64,000 bases of DNA, taken from NCBI RefSeq assembly GCF_000424685.1, contig NZ_KE384224.1, forward strand, positions 615,982 to 679,981, in the 5' to 3' direction. Shown here in pieces: positions 1-9,368 of the stretch; position 1 is the first letter of the stretch; every line of letters starts with the position of its first letter. The translations under genes were made by a program, and so were the position numbers. The stretch is from Methylococcus capsulatus str. Texas = ATCC 19069. Lineage in GTDB: Bacteria > Pseudomonadota > Gammaproteobacteria > Methylococcales > Methylococcaceae. Under the pieces are notes generated by a model. That model did no database searches. It was not told the origin of the DNA and saw nothing but the letters and a program-made list of their open reading frames with translations.

Positions 1-55
1 CTCGGACTCGGACTCGGACTCGGACTCGGACTCGGGCTCGGGCTCGGACTCGGAC
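1..55. repeat. CTCGGA hexanucleotide tandem repeat
   Basis: About nine hexamer units of CTCGGA, with two CTCGGG variants in the middle, running to the window edge. On the minus strand they encode alternating Ser-Pro, forming a linker after the catalytic domain of the M36 protease. All visible units are six bases long, so changes in copy number would keep the reading frame and change only linker length. The full array length is not visible. Confidence 0.9.
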
Positions 56-2147
56 TTCCGGAACAGCTTGCCGGCACGGCAAATCCATTGGCCGGCGTCG
101 TGCTGTTTGCGCCGCCCGGCACGGCGTTGGTACCCAAACCGAACGCTGCAAACGTATTCCAAATCATGCAGACATCCTCACCACCGAAATGGGCCGCGGC
201 CGATGCAATAATGCCGTCCCGCGCATCGACAAAAGTGGGAGAACAGGCAGTGTATTTGAGACCGTCCACTACATAGAGCAGCGCCCTTTGATTGCCCGCC
301 CATGCGGCGGCATTCGACAGGGCAGGCGGATCCGCAAGATCGGCGCTTGAGCCGTGGGCATCGACCAACCGCCAATACATACGCCACAGCACTTCCGCCC
401 AAACCGAACCTACGCCATGCGGGATCGCCAAGCCATTGATGGACGCATAGTTGAAGTCATTGATGGCTGAATCGGTACTGTAGGGTTTGGGCCGAATCCC
501 GTTCCCGTCCGGGGGCTGGCCGAACAAATATTTTCCGAAGCCTCGTTTCATGGTTCCGCTGTCTCCCGGGCGAACCGTGAAAACGAGCCCGAAGAAATCG
601 CTCCAACCCTCTCCAGGTTGCTGATCGTTATTGAGGCACGAAACATTCGAGGGTCCACCGACCAGCCGATTCGTCACGCCATGGCCATACTCATGCACGA
701 TGACGGCCCCTTCCAGATCCGCGTCGTGCGCAGGAAAAAAGCTCGAACCGTCGATGGCCCTGCTGCATACGTAGAGCTGCATGCGCGGCGGACTCCCATC
801 CGCAGGCGTCAAAAAGTTGGCGTTGCAGGAACCGCCGCCGTCCTGCGCTTCAGCCCGCAAATAATCGTTGCCAGCGCCACCCTTTCCGAAATTGTTGATT
901 TGGAAATTACCGTTTGCCTCGTCGAAGCCGTAACGGTAAAAGATGTCGTGTGCCAGATTCGTCCAATAGAACAGATTGGTCGTGGCGGCCGATCTGTAAT
1001 TCGCCGGAGACAGAGAGAGATCCATTGGAAAAGCGCAGGTCAGGGACGCGCCGCAATCCGGCTGCGCTCCCGTGGGAGAGTTAAAACCAAGTACGTCCAG
1101 ATAGGCATACACATTATTGCCGCGCAAAGCCGTGTAAGCGGCCGAACCCGTGTCGTGCCAGCCCAGCGGAGACGCCAGGGGATCCGCCGGGTCGCTCAGA
1201 GTCTGGCGCCCGTCGAGCGGCGGTGCTGGCGAAGCCTGATCCGGACTTTCAAACGGCTGCGGATAGACCTGGTAATTGGCCGAGGCTATCCAGTCGAATC
1301 GCGTCCAGACTTTCCCGGACTTGGCATCGACCGTAAAGTCGTAGACATGCTGGCCATCGGGTGTGTGAATCTGGAAATTCCAGACCAGACGCGTGAGCTT
1401 GTCCCTGATCGGCAGCCACATCAGCCGCATCACTATGTCTTCGGTGGACAATTCGGGCTCGGCGAGCCGCGTCGTCTGTTGAGGATCCGTGCCTGACTCG
1501 AAAACCTCGGGTGGAGTTTGAGTCGAAATGCCCAGGTGCTGGGCTGCCGCCGTAACGGCCTGACTCGCCGACAATGTGGGCCTGGTGAAAGCGAGCGAGG
1601 CGGCCAAACCCCGCATACCGTTGTTGCTGATGGACTGCAGCCGGCCTTCTCCGTCGATATCGACCTGCAACTGGCCGTCATAAACGGGTATGCCTTGCCG
1701 CCGTTGCCGCAGATAGACGTGACTGGCACCGTTGTCCCGGCTGACCACCTCATCCGTCACTTCGAGATCCGCGTCGTCTTGTGCGGTCAACCCGAGCAAC
1801 TGCCGGTAGTCGTCGAGAAATTTACGGGCACGGGTGACAGGTTGATATCCGGGTTGCGCCCCGTCGAACGGCCCGACGAATCGCCGGATTCGGCGGGCTG
1901 TACCTCTTGCCGTGGAATATTCAACCTCCGCATCCTTCACCCGTTGGCGCAGGTTCTTTTCTGCAGTCTCCTGGTCACTGCTCTGCTTCGCCCGAAAACC
2001 ACGGTTGTAGTCCTCGCGGGCATCGAAGTTACGGGGGATGTCCTCTGATTGCGCGGCATGAGCGGCCATGTTGGCCGAAACGAAAACTGACAAAACCAAA
2101 AATATGACGAAGAGCCGTATCTTTCTCAAGGAATTCTGGGATAGCAT
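1..2147 (-). CDS. Secreted M36-family (fungalysin-like) zinc metallopeptidase, 3' end outside window
   Basis: An open frame of at least 715 codons that leaves the window. It begins with a signal peptide (a basic start, then a hydrophobic stretch ending near AAHAA), followed by an FTP/PepSY-type propeptide region that includes the HVYDFTVDAKSGKVW segment. The catalytic domain holds HEYGH at about residues 485-489 (HExxH zinc motif) and a downstream EGWSDFFG segment that supplies the third metal ligand in M36 enzymes. After the catalytic domain comes a Ser-Pro repeat linker, probably leading to a C-terminal domain beyond the edge. The ATG is preceded by GGAGAG at a suitable distance. Family members are extracellular proteases with an autoinhibitory propeptide. 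The assignment is secure; substrate is unknown. Confidence 0.88.
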   Translation of the reverse strand, partial: MLSQNSLRKIRLFVIFLVLSVFVSANMAAHAAQSEDIPRNFDAREDYNRGFRAKQSSDQETAEKNLRQRVKDAEVEYSTARGTARRIRRFVGPFDGAQPGYQPVTRARKFLDDYRQLLGLTAQDDADLEVTDEVVSRDNGASHVYLRQRRQGIPVYDGQLQVDIDGEGRLQSISNNGMRGLAASLAFTRPTLSASQAVTAAAQHLGISTQTPPEVFESGTDPQQTTRLAEPELSTEDIVMRLMWLPIRDKLTRLVWNFQIHTPDGQHVYDFTVDAKSGKVWTRFDWIASANYQVYPQPFESPDQASPAPPLDGRQTLSDPADPLASPLGWHDTGSAAYTALRGNNVYAYLDVLGFNSPTGAQPDCGASLTCAFPMDLSLSPANYRSAATTNLFYWTNLAHDIFYRYGFDEANGNFQINNFGKGGAGNDYLRAEAQDGGGSCNANFLTPADGSPPRMQLYVCSRAIDGSSFFPAHDADLEGAVIVHEYGHGVTNRLVGGPSNVSCLNNDQQPGEGWSDFFGLVFTVRPGDSGTMKRGFGKYLFGQPPDGNGIRPKPYSTDSAINDFNYASINGLAIPHGVGSVWAEVLWRMYWRLVDAHGSSADLADPPALSNAAAWAGNQRALLYVVDGLKYTACSPTFVDARDGIIASAAAHFGGEDVCMIWNTFAAFGLGTNAVPGGANSTTPANGFAVPASCSGSPSPSPSPSPSPSPSPSP

Positions 2148-2336
2148 TAGGCGTCTCTCCGCGAAATGGAGCACGGCAGATCAGGGACCATTTAGGCTCA
2201 ACGGGCCAGAATGAATCAGTGATCAACCCTGCAAATCGAGAGCAAGAGCCGATAAATCAGGAAGCTATCGCCACCCCAAAATCCAGCAAACACGCTTTGT
2301 GATAACGGTGGCCAATGGCAGAAATTGCGGGGTGAA

Positions 2337-2360
2337 AGAGGGGGCGCATTCGCCCCCTCT
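2337..2360 (-). terminator. Probable intrinsic terminator of the small secreted-protein gene
   Basis: A perfect 10-bp inverted repeat (AGAGGGGGCG / CGCCCCCTCT) with a 4-base loop, about 30 bases past the stop of the upstream minus-strand gene, followed by a short TTTC tail. The tail is weak, so termination efficiency is uncertain. Confidence 0.65.
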
Positions 2361-2388
2361 CCGGAACGTCCTAACTCAGCCGGCCTTA

Positions 2389-2913
2389 TTATTGCGGGAA
2401 CTGGGACACCTTGGTGCCATCGCCGAGTTCGGCAGCCAGGGCATTCTTGACGTCGTCGACAGACGGGTTCCCGTTCAGCGGGATTCCGGACTCAAGGAGC
2501 AACACCGCCGGCAGCAGCCCCTCGCTGTCGCAGGTGTACATCAGACTATTGAAGGGGTTGGCCGTCTTCTTCTGCCAGATGCTGATCTCACAGGCGGAAG
2601 GATGGGTACCGAACGGGCCATTGAGTTCGTTGTCCACCCGCACGAATGCAATCCAGTTGCCGGCCGGGTTGATCATGAACCATCCGATGTTGAAGGGCGA
2701 CGGAGTGACGACGTCGCAGATTTCAATGTGGGGCGGAGGAGACATGAAGCCCAGATTCTCACCCCGGATCGCAACCCAGCTCTGGTTAAAAATCTGGAAC
2801 GGCGTGACACGCTCGATGCCACAGTCATAGGGACCTGCTACGGCAGTCTGAGTCATTCCCCCCAGAGAACAAATGGTACCGGCAATCGCAAATGCTTTGG
2901 CTAATTTATTCAT
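2389..2913 (-). CDS. Small secreted protein of unknown function
   Basis: 174 residues. The N-terminus is a clear Sec signal peptide: MNKLAKAFAIAGTICSLGG followed by a cleavage region ending TAVAG. The mature part of about 147 residues has four cysteines (DCGI, EICD, ACEI, TCDS), suggesting two disulfides in the periplasm or outside the cell, and no membrane segment. The start has a GGGAG ribosome site, and a GC-rich hairpin follows the stop, so it looks monocistronic. I recognise no family. It lies downstream of an AT-rich region that may hold its promoter. Real coding is supported by the signal peptide, ribosome site and terminator together. Confidence 0.75.
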   Translation of the reverse strand: MNKLAKAFAIAGTICSLGGMTQTAVAGPYDCGIERVTPFQIFNQSWVAIRGENLGFMSPPPHIEICDVVTPSPFNIGWFMINPAGNWIAFVRVDNELNGPFGTHPSACEISIWQKKTANPFNSLMYTCDSEGLLPAVLLLESGIPLNGNPSVDDVKNALAAELGDGTKVSQFPQ

Positions 2914-3240
2914 GACATACTCCCATCATTAGAAAAGAAAGAGTGCTTCACAACCTCAAGACAGAAACATCCCTCTTGTGACGGCTAGAACATTGGTAAC
3001 AGTTCATGTTACCGACTCCACTTTTCCTGTGGCGACGGAAAACCTATCAGCTTAGGCAGATCACGTCAACTAAAAATATATCAAAGTATCATTTTTAATA
3101 AAAAATATATTTTACATTACATGAAATCATGTTATTCGACATATAACTGTAACTGTTCACTAATTTCAGCCTCTCCGCCAAGCCATTTCTTCAACGTTGG
3201 ACGTAGATGTTACGTCCCAAGTAACCACATTCCGCGAAGG
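2914..3240. other. AT-rich intergenic region, probable promoter area
   Basis: No gene is supported here. Positions about 3065-3125 are markedly AT-rich compared with the rest of the window (runs of A and T including several TATA-like hexamers) and could carry the promoter for the minus-strand secreted-protein gene. No convincing -35/-10 pair could be fixed by eye. Confidence 0.5.
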
Positions 3241-3390
3241 AGTAAGGCGTCCTTGAAGACCATGATCGAGGCGGCACCGTTCCGCATCCAGAAGTGCCTG
3301 AACGATAACGGCTCGAAGTTCACCGACCACTTCCTGGTCAAGGCCCCGCAACCGATGGGGATCCACCCGTTCGATCAGGCCGGCGCCGAG
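3241..3390 (+). pseudogene. Remnant of an IS481-type transposase (DDE integrase core)
   Basis: A plus-strand stretch of about 50 codons reads as part of the rve/DDE domain of IS481-like transposases: MIEAAPFRIQKCLNDNGSKF with the DNG(x)xFT signature of the second catalytic Asp, followed by a QPMG-HPFD segment. The rest of the transposase (first Asp, last Glu, N-terminal HTH) is missing on both sides and the surrounding frame has no homology I can see. It is a decayed fragment, not an active element. No terminal inverted repeats were found. Confidence 0.6.
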
Positions 3391-3763
3391 CACACCCCTC
3401 GAACTCTGCTTGATTCCACCCCGTCAGCCGCAAACCAACGGCAGGCATCGCGCCCAGCTCTCTTTCACAAACAAGGGGTCACCATCTCACGGAACTTGAC
3501 ATGTAATTTGACACCAGGCCCGTTTGCAACCGAGGAACGGGGAGGCTGGCTCGAGGGTCTGGGCAACGTGCTTCAAGTCGTCGAGAGACACGTGGACTTC
3601 AAAAGCTGGTCACGGTTCCCCGGCGACACTTCACCGCGGAGGAAAGGAAACTGACCGAGACGCAACGACGCCTGCGGAGTGGAAGCCCGCCCACCGTCGG
3701 CAGCAAGTTTGAACGGAAGGGTTCCGGTCCAGTCCGCTGCCATCCTTCTCGCCCTGCCGCTCT
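3391..3763. other. Intergenic, no feature recognised
   Basis: Several short open frames occur on both strands, but none has a ribosome site, a recognisable protein motif or a start that fits its neighbours. It separates the transposase relic from the 3' end of the ABC exporter gene. Confidence 0.5.
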
Positions 3764-5593
3764 TCAAATGTCCTCCCCAAGAAACCCGCCGCTCTGGTGC
3801 GCCCAAAGCCGGGCGTAGAGACCTCCCTGCGCAAGCAGGCTCCGGTGGCTGCCTTCTTCCACGATTCTTCCCCGATCCAGGACGACGATCCGGTCCAGGG
3901 CGGCCAGCGTGGATAGGCGGTGCGCGATCGCCACGACGGTCTTGCCCTGCATCAGGCGGTACAGGCTGGACTGGATCGCGACTTCCACCTCCGAATCGAG
4001 GGCGCTGGTGGCTTCGTCCAGGATCAGGATCGGCGCGTCCTTGAGCATCACCCGGGCAATGGCGATACGCTGGCGCTGGCCCCCGGAGAGCTTGACCCCG
4101 CGTTCGCCGACGTGGGCATCATAGCCCCTGCGCCCTTGGGGATCGGCGAGACCGAGGATGAAGCCGTGGGCTTCGGCCTTTTCCGCGGCAGCGATCATGG
4201 CCGCCTCGTCGGCGTCCGGCCTGCCGTAGGTGAGGTTGTCACGCACCGAACGGTGCAAGAGCGAGGTGTCCTGGGTCACCATGCCGATCTGCGCCCGCAG
4301 ACTGTCCTGCGTGACCTGCGCGATGTCCTGCCCGTCGATCAGGATGCGGCCGCTATCGGCGTCGTAGAACCGCAGCAGCAGATTGACCAGGGTGGATTTC
4401 CCCGCTCCGGAGCGACCGACCAGGCCGATCTTTTCACCGGGACGGATGTGCAGCGAGAAATCCCGGAACACCGGCGGGCCGCCGCCATAGGCGAAGCCGA
4501 CGGCTTCGAAACGGACATCGCCGCGGCTCACCTGGAGCGCCTTCGCATCGGGGCGGTCGGTCACCGTGTGGCCTTTCGACAGGGTGTTCATGCCGTCCTG
4601 CACGGTGCCAACGTGCTCGAACAGAGCGGCCATCTCCCACATCACCCAATGGGAAATGCCGTTGAGGCGCAAGGCCATCGCCGTGGCCGCGGCGACCGCG
4701 CCGATGCCCACCATGCCCTGGGTCCAGAGCCATAGCGCCGCGCCGGCCGTGCTGGCGATCAGCAGCATGCTGAGGGAATGGTTGACGATTTCAAAGCCGC
4801 TGATCAGGCGGCCCTGCCGGTATACCGTTTCGAGGAACTCCTGCATCGCGCCGCGGGCATATTCGGCCTCGCGCCGCGCGTGGGAGAACAACTTGACCGT
4901 GGCGATATTGGTGTAGGCATCGGTGATGCGCCCGGTCATCAGCGAACGCGCATCCGCCTGCCGGGCCGCCACCCGCCCCAGCCGGGGAACGAAGAACCGG
5001 AGCATCGCGACATACAGCAGCACCCAGCCCAGGAACGGCGTGAGCAGCAGACGGTCGAAGCCAGCGGCCACCAGGCTCATGGTCGTGAAATAGATGACGA
5101 CGAAAACCAGCATGTCGGTGACGATGAGCACGGTATCGCGCACGGCGAGGGCGGTCTGCATCACCTTGGCGGCCACCCGGCCGGCGAACTCGTCCTGGTA
5201 GAAGCTCATGCTCTGACCCAGCATCAGCCGGTGGAAATTCCAGCGCAGCCGCATCGGGAAGTTCCCGGCCAGAGTCTGGTGCTTGATCATCGTTTGCAGC
5301 GCGATGACCAGGGGACTGGCCAGCAGCACACCCGCCAGCAACAGCAGGCGGTCCCGTTCATCGGTCCAGAGCCGCTCCGGCGGAATCCGGCCGAGCCAGT
5401 CGACGATGTTCCCCAGCATGCTGAACAGCATGGCTTCGAACACGCCGATGCCGGCCGTCAGCAACATCATGCCCGAGATGAAACCGCGCAGCCCCGCCGT
5501 GCAGGCCCAGAGGAAGGGCAACAGACCTTGGGGCAGACGCACCGGGGCAGCCTCGGGAAAGGGGTGGAGCAGTTTTTCGAAGAAGCGCAGCAC
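3764..5593 (-). CDS. ABC exporter, fused permease and ATPase (MsbA/lipid-exporter type)
   Basis: About 609 residues from a GTG start. The N-terminal half holds roughly six membrane segments (ABC_membrane). The C-terminal half is an ATPase with Walker A GRSGAGKST, signature LSGGQRQR, Walker B ILILDEATSALD and the switch His in AIAHRLSTL. Such half-transporters dimerise in the inner membrane and export lipids, peptides or drugs; the substrate here is unknown. The open frame extends further upstream, but that part overlaps polX in another frame and looks non-coding. The GTG giving VLRFFEKLLHPFP fits the usual N-terminus of this family. It follows polX on the same strand after about 125 bp, so co-transcription is possible. 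Confidence 0.85.
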   Translation of the reverse strand: MLRFFEKLLHPFPEAAPVRLPQGLLPFLWACTAGLRGFISGMMLLTAGIGVFEAMLFSMLGNIVDWLGRIPPERLWTDERDRLLLLAGVLLASPLVIALQTMIKHQTLAGNFPMRLRWNFHRLMLGQSMSFYQDEFAGRVAAKVMQTALAVRDTVLIVTDMLVFVVIYFTTMSLVAAGFDRLLLTPFLGWVLLYVAMLRFFVPRLGRVAARQADARSLMTGRITDAYTNIATVKLFSHARREAEYARGAMQEFLETVYRQGRLISGFEIVNHSLSMLLIASTAGAALWLWTQGMVGIGAVAAATAMALRLNGISHWVMWEMAALFEHVGTVQDGMNTLSKGHTVTDRPDAKALQVSRGDVRFEAVGFAYGGGPPVFRDFSLHIRPGEKIGLVGRSGAGKSTLVNLLLRFYDADSGRILIDGQDIAQVTQDSLRAQIGMVTQDTSLLHRSVRDNLTYGRPDADEAAMIAAAEKAEAHGFILGLADPQGRRGYDAHVGERGVKLSGGQRQRIAIARVMLKDAPILILDEATSALDSEVEVAIQSSLYRLMQGKTVVAIAHRLSTLAALDRIVVLDRGRIVEEGSHRSLLAQGGLYARLWAHQSGGFLGEDI

Positions 5594-5718
5594 GGGACCA
5601 GGGATTCGAATTTTGAATGAGGAAATGTCACGATTGGGAGGACCGGTACCCCGTGTCCCGGAAAACCGCCCTGCAGCCGAGGGCTCCGAAGGAGAGACCC
5701 GGAGACGGAAACGGCGGT

Positions 5719-7443
5719 CTACATCGTCCTCTTCAGCAACGGCCTCAGCGCGGCGAGCGGACGGGTGTTCAGCACGTCGCCCTTCTCCAGCCAGCCGCGC
5801 CGCGCCTGACCGACGCCGAAGCGGAGGTGGTCGAAATCCAGCACGCTGTGGGCATCGGAATTGACACTGACCAGCACCCCTTCGGCCTTGGCCGCCTGGC
5901 AATAGGTGTCGAGCAGATCGAGCCGTTCGGGATGGGCGTTCAACTCCAGGTAGCAGCCCCGTTCCTTCGCCTTGCCGATGATGCGCAGCATGTCCACGTC
6001 ATAAGGCTCGCGCCGCTGGATGAGCCTGCCGCTGGGATGGGCCAGCAGGGTGAAATGCGGATGATCCATGGCCTTCAGGATGCGCTCGGTCTGCCTGGCG
6101 CGCGACAGCTCGAAGCGGCTGTGGACCGCCCCGATCACCAGATCCAGCCGCCCCAGCAGCTCGTCGGGCAGATCCAGCCGACCGTCTTCCAGGATATCGA
6201 CTTCGATGCCCTTGAGCAGGGTGATGCCCCGCAGCTCGCCATTGAGCCGGTCGATCTCGTCGATCTGCTGCAGGAGGCGCAGCGGGTCGAGGCCATGGGC
6301 GACGGTCAGCCGGCGCGAATGCTCGGTGATGGCGAGGTATTCGAAACCCCGCTGGCGGGCGGCCTCGGCCATTTCCCGCAGGCTGTCGTGGCCATCCGTG
6401 GCCCGTGTGTGGACATGGAGATCACCCCTCAGGTCGCCCAGCTCCACCAGTTCGGGCAGGCGCCCTGCCCGGGCCGCCTCGATTTCACCCCGATCCTCCC
6501 GCAGCTCCGGCGGAATGAAGGGCAGCCCCACCGCCCGAAACACCGATTGCTCGGTCTCGCCGGCTATGCGTTTGTTCCCCTCGAATACGCCGTATTCGTT
6601 GATCTTCAGCCCCCGCTCCTGCCCCAGCCGGCGGATCGCGATGTTGTGCGCCCTGCTGCCGGTGAAGTAGTGCAGGGCCGCGCCATGACTTTCCGGCTCG
6701 ACCACCCGGAGATCGACCTGCAGCCTGCAGCCCAGCACGACGCTGCTGCGGGTCGGGCCGTGCGAAAGCACCTCTGCCACCTCGTCGTAGGCGGTGAAGC
6801 GCTGCATCACCGGGCTGTCCGCCGCGGCGGTGACCAGGATGTCGATGTCGCCCACGGTTTCCCGTGCCCGCCGGTAGCTGCCCGCCACCACCACATCGTC
6901 CACGCCGGGCACGGCGCGCAGCCAGGCGGCCAGCGGCTCCGCGTACTGGGCGGCGGTGACCAGCTTGAAACGCCCCGCTCCGCCGCCATGCGTGGCCAAG
7001 GCTTCGGCGATGCGGCTTTCGGTTTTTTCGCCGAAGCCGGCCAGCGACCGGATGCGGTGATCGCGGACCGCGCGCTGCAGCTGCTCGACGGTGTGGATGT
7101 CGAGTTCATGATAAAGCGCCTTCACGCGTTTCGGCCCCAATCCGGGGATTTTCAGAAGTTCGGTGATGGCCGGCGGCAGTTTCTTGTGGAGCTTGTCCAG
7201 CGCCGCGCAACGGCCGGTCTCGGCGATCTCCCGCATCTTGCCGGCGAGGTCGTCGCCGATGCCGGGCAGCGCGGTCAGATCCTCGCCCTTTTGCAGCATG
7301 GTCCGCACGTCCCGACCCAGCTCCTGCAGGGTGCGCGCGGCATTGCGGTAGGCCCGCACCCGAAACACGTTGGCGCCTTCGATCTCCAGCAGGTCGGCGA
7401 TTTCCTCGAAGATGGCGGCGATATCGGCATTATGGATGGGCAT
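5719..7443 (-). CDS. polX: Bacterial family-X DNA polymerase with PHP domain
   Basis: 574 residues. Order of domains: helix-hairpin-helix 8-kDa region (AYRNAARTLQ, and the HhH motifs LPGIGDDLA and IPGLGPKR), the polX nucleotidyl-transferase core with GSYRRARETVGDIDIL (GS...DxD metal site), then a C-terminal PHP domain beginning GDLHVHTRATDG and containing AITEHS, GIEVDIL and NSDAH. Bacterial PolX fills short gaps in base-excision and end repair, and its PHP domain supplies 3'-5' exonuclease and AP-endonuclease activity. The ATG at MPIHNADIAAIFEEI was chosen because GGGAG lies just upstream and it matches the family start. Its first codons overlap the 3' end of rtcA by 14 bases, indicating one operon. 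Confidence 0.92.
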   Translation of the reverse strand: MPIHNADIAAIFEEIADLLEIEGANVFRVRAYRNAARTLQELGRDVRTMLQKGEDLTALPGIGDDLAGKMREIAETGRCAALDKLHKKLPPAITELLKIPGLGPKRVKALYHELDIHTVEQLQRAVRDHRIRSLAGFGEKTESRIAEALATHGGGAGRFKLVTAAQYAEPLAAWLRAVPGVDDVVVAGSYRRARETVGDIDILVTAAADSPVMQRFTAYDEVAEVLSHGPTRSSVVLGCRLQVDLRVVEPESHGAALHYFTGSRAHNIAIRRLGQERGLKINEYGVFEGNKRIAGETEQSVFRAVGLPFIPPELREDRGEIEAARAGRLPELVELGDLRGDLHVHTRATDGHDSLREMAEAARQRGFEYLAITEHSRRLTVAHGLDPLRLLQQIDEIDRLNGELRGITLLKGIEVDILEDGRLDLPDELLGRLDLVIGAVHSRFELSRARQTERILKAMDHPHFTLLAHPSGRLIQRREPYDVDMLRIIGKAKERGCYLELNAHPERLDLLDTYCQAAKAEGVLVSVNSDAHSVLDFDHLRFGVGQARRGWLEKGDVLNTRPLAALRPLLKRTM

Positions 7444-8515
7444 GGCACACTCCCGCGGGATTTCCATGGATTCTGACGAGGCCGGTCCCACACTCCGCCG
7501 GCCGGACATCCACCCGCGCCAGCCCGAAGCGATCCACGACCCAGGCGTTGGTAGTCAGGTGCGGGGTGATGCGCTCGACGCTGAACAAAGACTCTTCCCG
7601 GCACAGGGCGGCAGGCAGCACGATCTGGTCGGCCAGGTGCTGGTCCAGGGCGGCGCCGGAACGATGGTGCGCCAGCAGCGCCCCGCAGGCTTCCTCGGCG
7701 ACCCGTTCGGCGGATTTGCCTCTTCGTCCCAGTGCCGTGAAACCGGCCAGGCAGTGATCGTAGCGGGCGGTCAGGAACAAGCCCGCGCCGGCACAGGCCG
7801 CTTGCACTACGGCCGGCTCGATGGCGGCGGCGATGCCGGCATCCGCCAGCACCGCCCGGCCCCGGGCAGCCATGCGTTCCGGAATGTGGGCCGGCAGGTT
7901 CGCCGCCAGGGCGCGCCCCGTGACCGCCTGCAAGGTACCGCGATGCCTGGCTTTCAAGGCTTCGAGAGACCGCCGGCCTCCTGCCACTGCCAGCCAGACC
8001 TCCCCCTTGCCGACGGGGTACCAGCCGGAGCGGACCAGCGACAGCTCGGCCCGCACACCCATGCGGGCCAAGGTCGGCAGCCAGACCTCGCGGACGTAGT
8101 CGAAAGGCGGACTCATCGGCACGTGGGTACCGCCCCTCAGCGAGACCGTCGAAGCGCCCTCGGCCAAGGCCAGCGGCGGCAGAACCGTCTGCAGCACCAG
8201 CATGACGGCCCCCGCGCTGCCGCCTTCACGGGCTTCCCCCACGTCCAGGGTGTAATCGCCCGCCCGGACGGGCCTGCCCGGGATGAACTCCAGCGTCTGT
8301 GAACCGAGCTCGGCGCCCCCGATCCGGGCGTCGCACAGGAGGGCAACGGCCTTCACGGCGGTGAGGTGCTGGGCCGCCAGCCCCGGCTTCCGGCGCCGGG
8401 CCCGGATGTTCTCCAGACGCACCGCGGTACCGGTCAATGCCGCCAGACTCAAGGCGGTGCGGATTATCTGCCCGCCGCCTTCGCCGTAGGAGCCGTCGAT
8501 ACGGAGCAAAGTCAT
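7430..8515 (-). CDS. rtcA: RNA 3'-terminal phosphate cyclase
   Basis: 361 residues. The N-terminal signature LRIDGSYGEGGGQIIRTALS and the RGGTHVPMSPPFDYV segment are typical of RtcA, which converts RNA 3'-phosphate ends to 2',3'-cyclic phosphates with ATP via a covalent His-AMP. The ATG directly after the pcm stop, with GGAG about 10 bases upstream, is preferred over an in-frame GTG three codons earlier that would sit against the ribosome site. There is one base between the pcm stop and this start, and a 14-base overlap with polX, so the three genes are translationally coupled. No rtcB or rtcR is seen next to it, unlike in enterobacteria. Confidence 0.92.
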   Translation of the reverse strand: MTLLRIDGSYGEGGGQIIRTALSLAALTGTAVRLENIRARRRKPGLAAQHLTAVKAVALLCDARIGGAELGSQTLEFIPGRPVRAGDYTLDVGEAREGGSAGAVMLVLQTVLPPLALAEGASTVSLRGGTHVPMSPPFDYVREVWLPTLARMGVRAELSLVRSGWYPVGKGEVWLAVAGGRRSLEALKARHRGTLQAVTGRALAANLPAHIPERMAARGRAVLADAGIAAAIEPAVVQAACAGAGLFLTARYDHCLAGFTALGRRGKSAERVAEEACGALLAHHRSGAALDQHLADQIVLPAALCREESLFSVERITPHLTTNAWVVDRFGLARVDVRPAECGTGLVRIHGNPAGVCHAHP

Positions 8516-8516
8516 G

Positions 8517-9194
8517 TCATGCACGCTCCGGCCCGGGCCGGTACCCCCCTTCGCCGGTCAGTGGCACGAAAGCCACGGGCAGCACGCTGCAGATCTGGAT
8601 GTTACCCTCGGCGTCCTTGTCCACCGTCATCAACTCCTGATGGTGGTAAGGCGGGCCGACCGGAATCACCATGCGCCCCCCCGGCTTGAGTTGCCCGATC
8701 AATGGATCGGGGAAACAAGGGGCCGCCGCCGTGACGATGATGCCATCGTAGGGCGCGTGTTCGGGCCAGCCGAAGTAGCCGTCACCGATGCGGACTTCGA
8801 CGTTGCGGTAGCCGAGCTCTTTCAGCCTCTCGGCCGCCTGCTCGCCCAGTTCCGGGATGATTTCGACCGTGTAGACCCGCTTCACCAGGCGCGACAGGAC
8901 CGCCGCCTGATAGCCGGAACCGGCGCCGATTTCCAGGACGACCGACTCCTTCTCCGGATTCAGCAGATCGGTCATCAGCGCCACGATGAAGGGCTGGGAG
9001 ATGGTCTGGCCGCAACCGATGGGGACCGGACCGTTGTCGAAAGCGAACTGCACCCGGTCGGCTGGCACGAAGCGATGCCGCGGAACCTTGCGCATGGCTT
9101 CCATCACCTCGGGCGACAGCGCGCTGCGGCCGGTGAGATGACGCGTCAGCGAAACCTCGGCCTCGAGGTCCCTCATCATCTGGGACAGACTCAT
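8517..9194 (-). CDS. pcm: Protein-L-isoaspartate O-methyltransferase
   Basis: 225 residues. It has the PCMT signatures: RHRFVPADRVQFAFDN, GCGQTISQPFIVALMT and the SAM-binding VLEIGAGSGYQAAVLSRL, plus the C-terminal LKPGGRMVIPVG. The enzyme methylates isoaspartyl residues in aged proteins so they can revert to aspartate, and acts in the cytoplasm. The start MSLSQMMRDL is preferred over an upstream ATG because AGGTAGGGG precedes it. First gene of the minus-strand pcm-rtcA-polX run; it is divergent from the formate dehydrogenase genes, with about 170 bp shared upstream DNA. Confidence 0.92.
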   Translation of the reverse strand: MSLSQMMRDLEAEVSLTRHLTGRSALSPEVMEAMRKVPRHRFVPADRVQFAFDNGPVPIGCGQTISQPFIVALMTDLLNPEKESVVLEIGAGSGYQAAVLSRLVKRVYTVEIIPELGEQAAERLKELGYRNVEVRIGDGYFGWPEHAPYDGIIVTAAAPCFPDPLIGQLKPGGRMVIPVGPPYHHQELMTVDKDAEGNIQICSVLPVAFVPLTGEGGYRPGPERA

Positions 9195-9368
9195 CGCCCC
9201 TACCTCGCTTCGGGCGGAACAGGCGGACAATCTTACGCTTCTCCAACGACCCTGGAGCGCCGCGGCCGCCGTGATGTTGCAGAGATAGGCGAAACCCGCC
9301 CGAAGGCTTACAATCGCCCCACGATTACCTTAGCTCCCTTGTCAGACTTTTTCCCGCAGGAGGACGTC

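Noticed and set aside
1-55. CRISPR-like or non-coding satellite reading of the CTCGGA repeat
   Set aside because: Units are six bases without spacers and encode an in-frame Ser-Pro linker.
5594-5902. N-terminal extension of the ABC exporter
   Set aside because: Overlaps the 3' end of polX in another frame and encodes Arg/Gly-rich sequence unlike any exporter; the GTG start fits the family.
5617-7476. Plus-strand open frame of 619 codons
   Set aside because: Antisense to polX over its whole length; its translation is Gln/His/Pro-rich with no domain, a typical shadow in GC-rich DNA.
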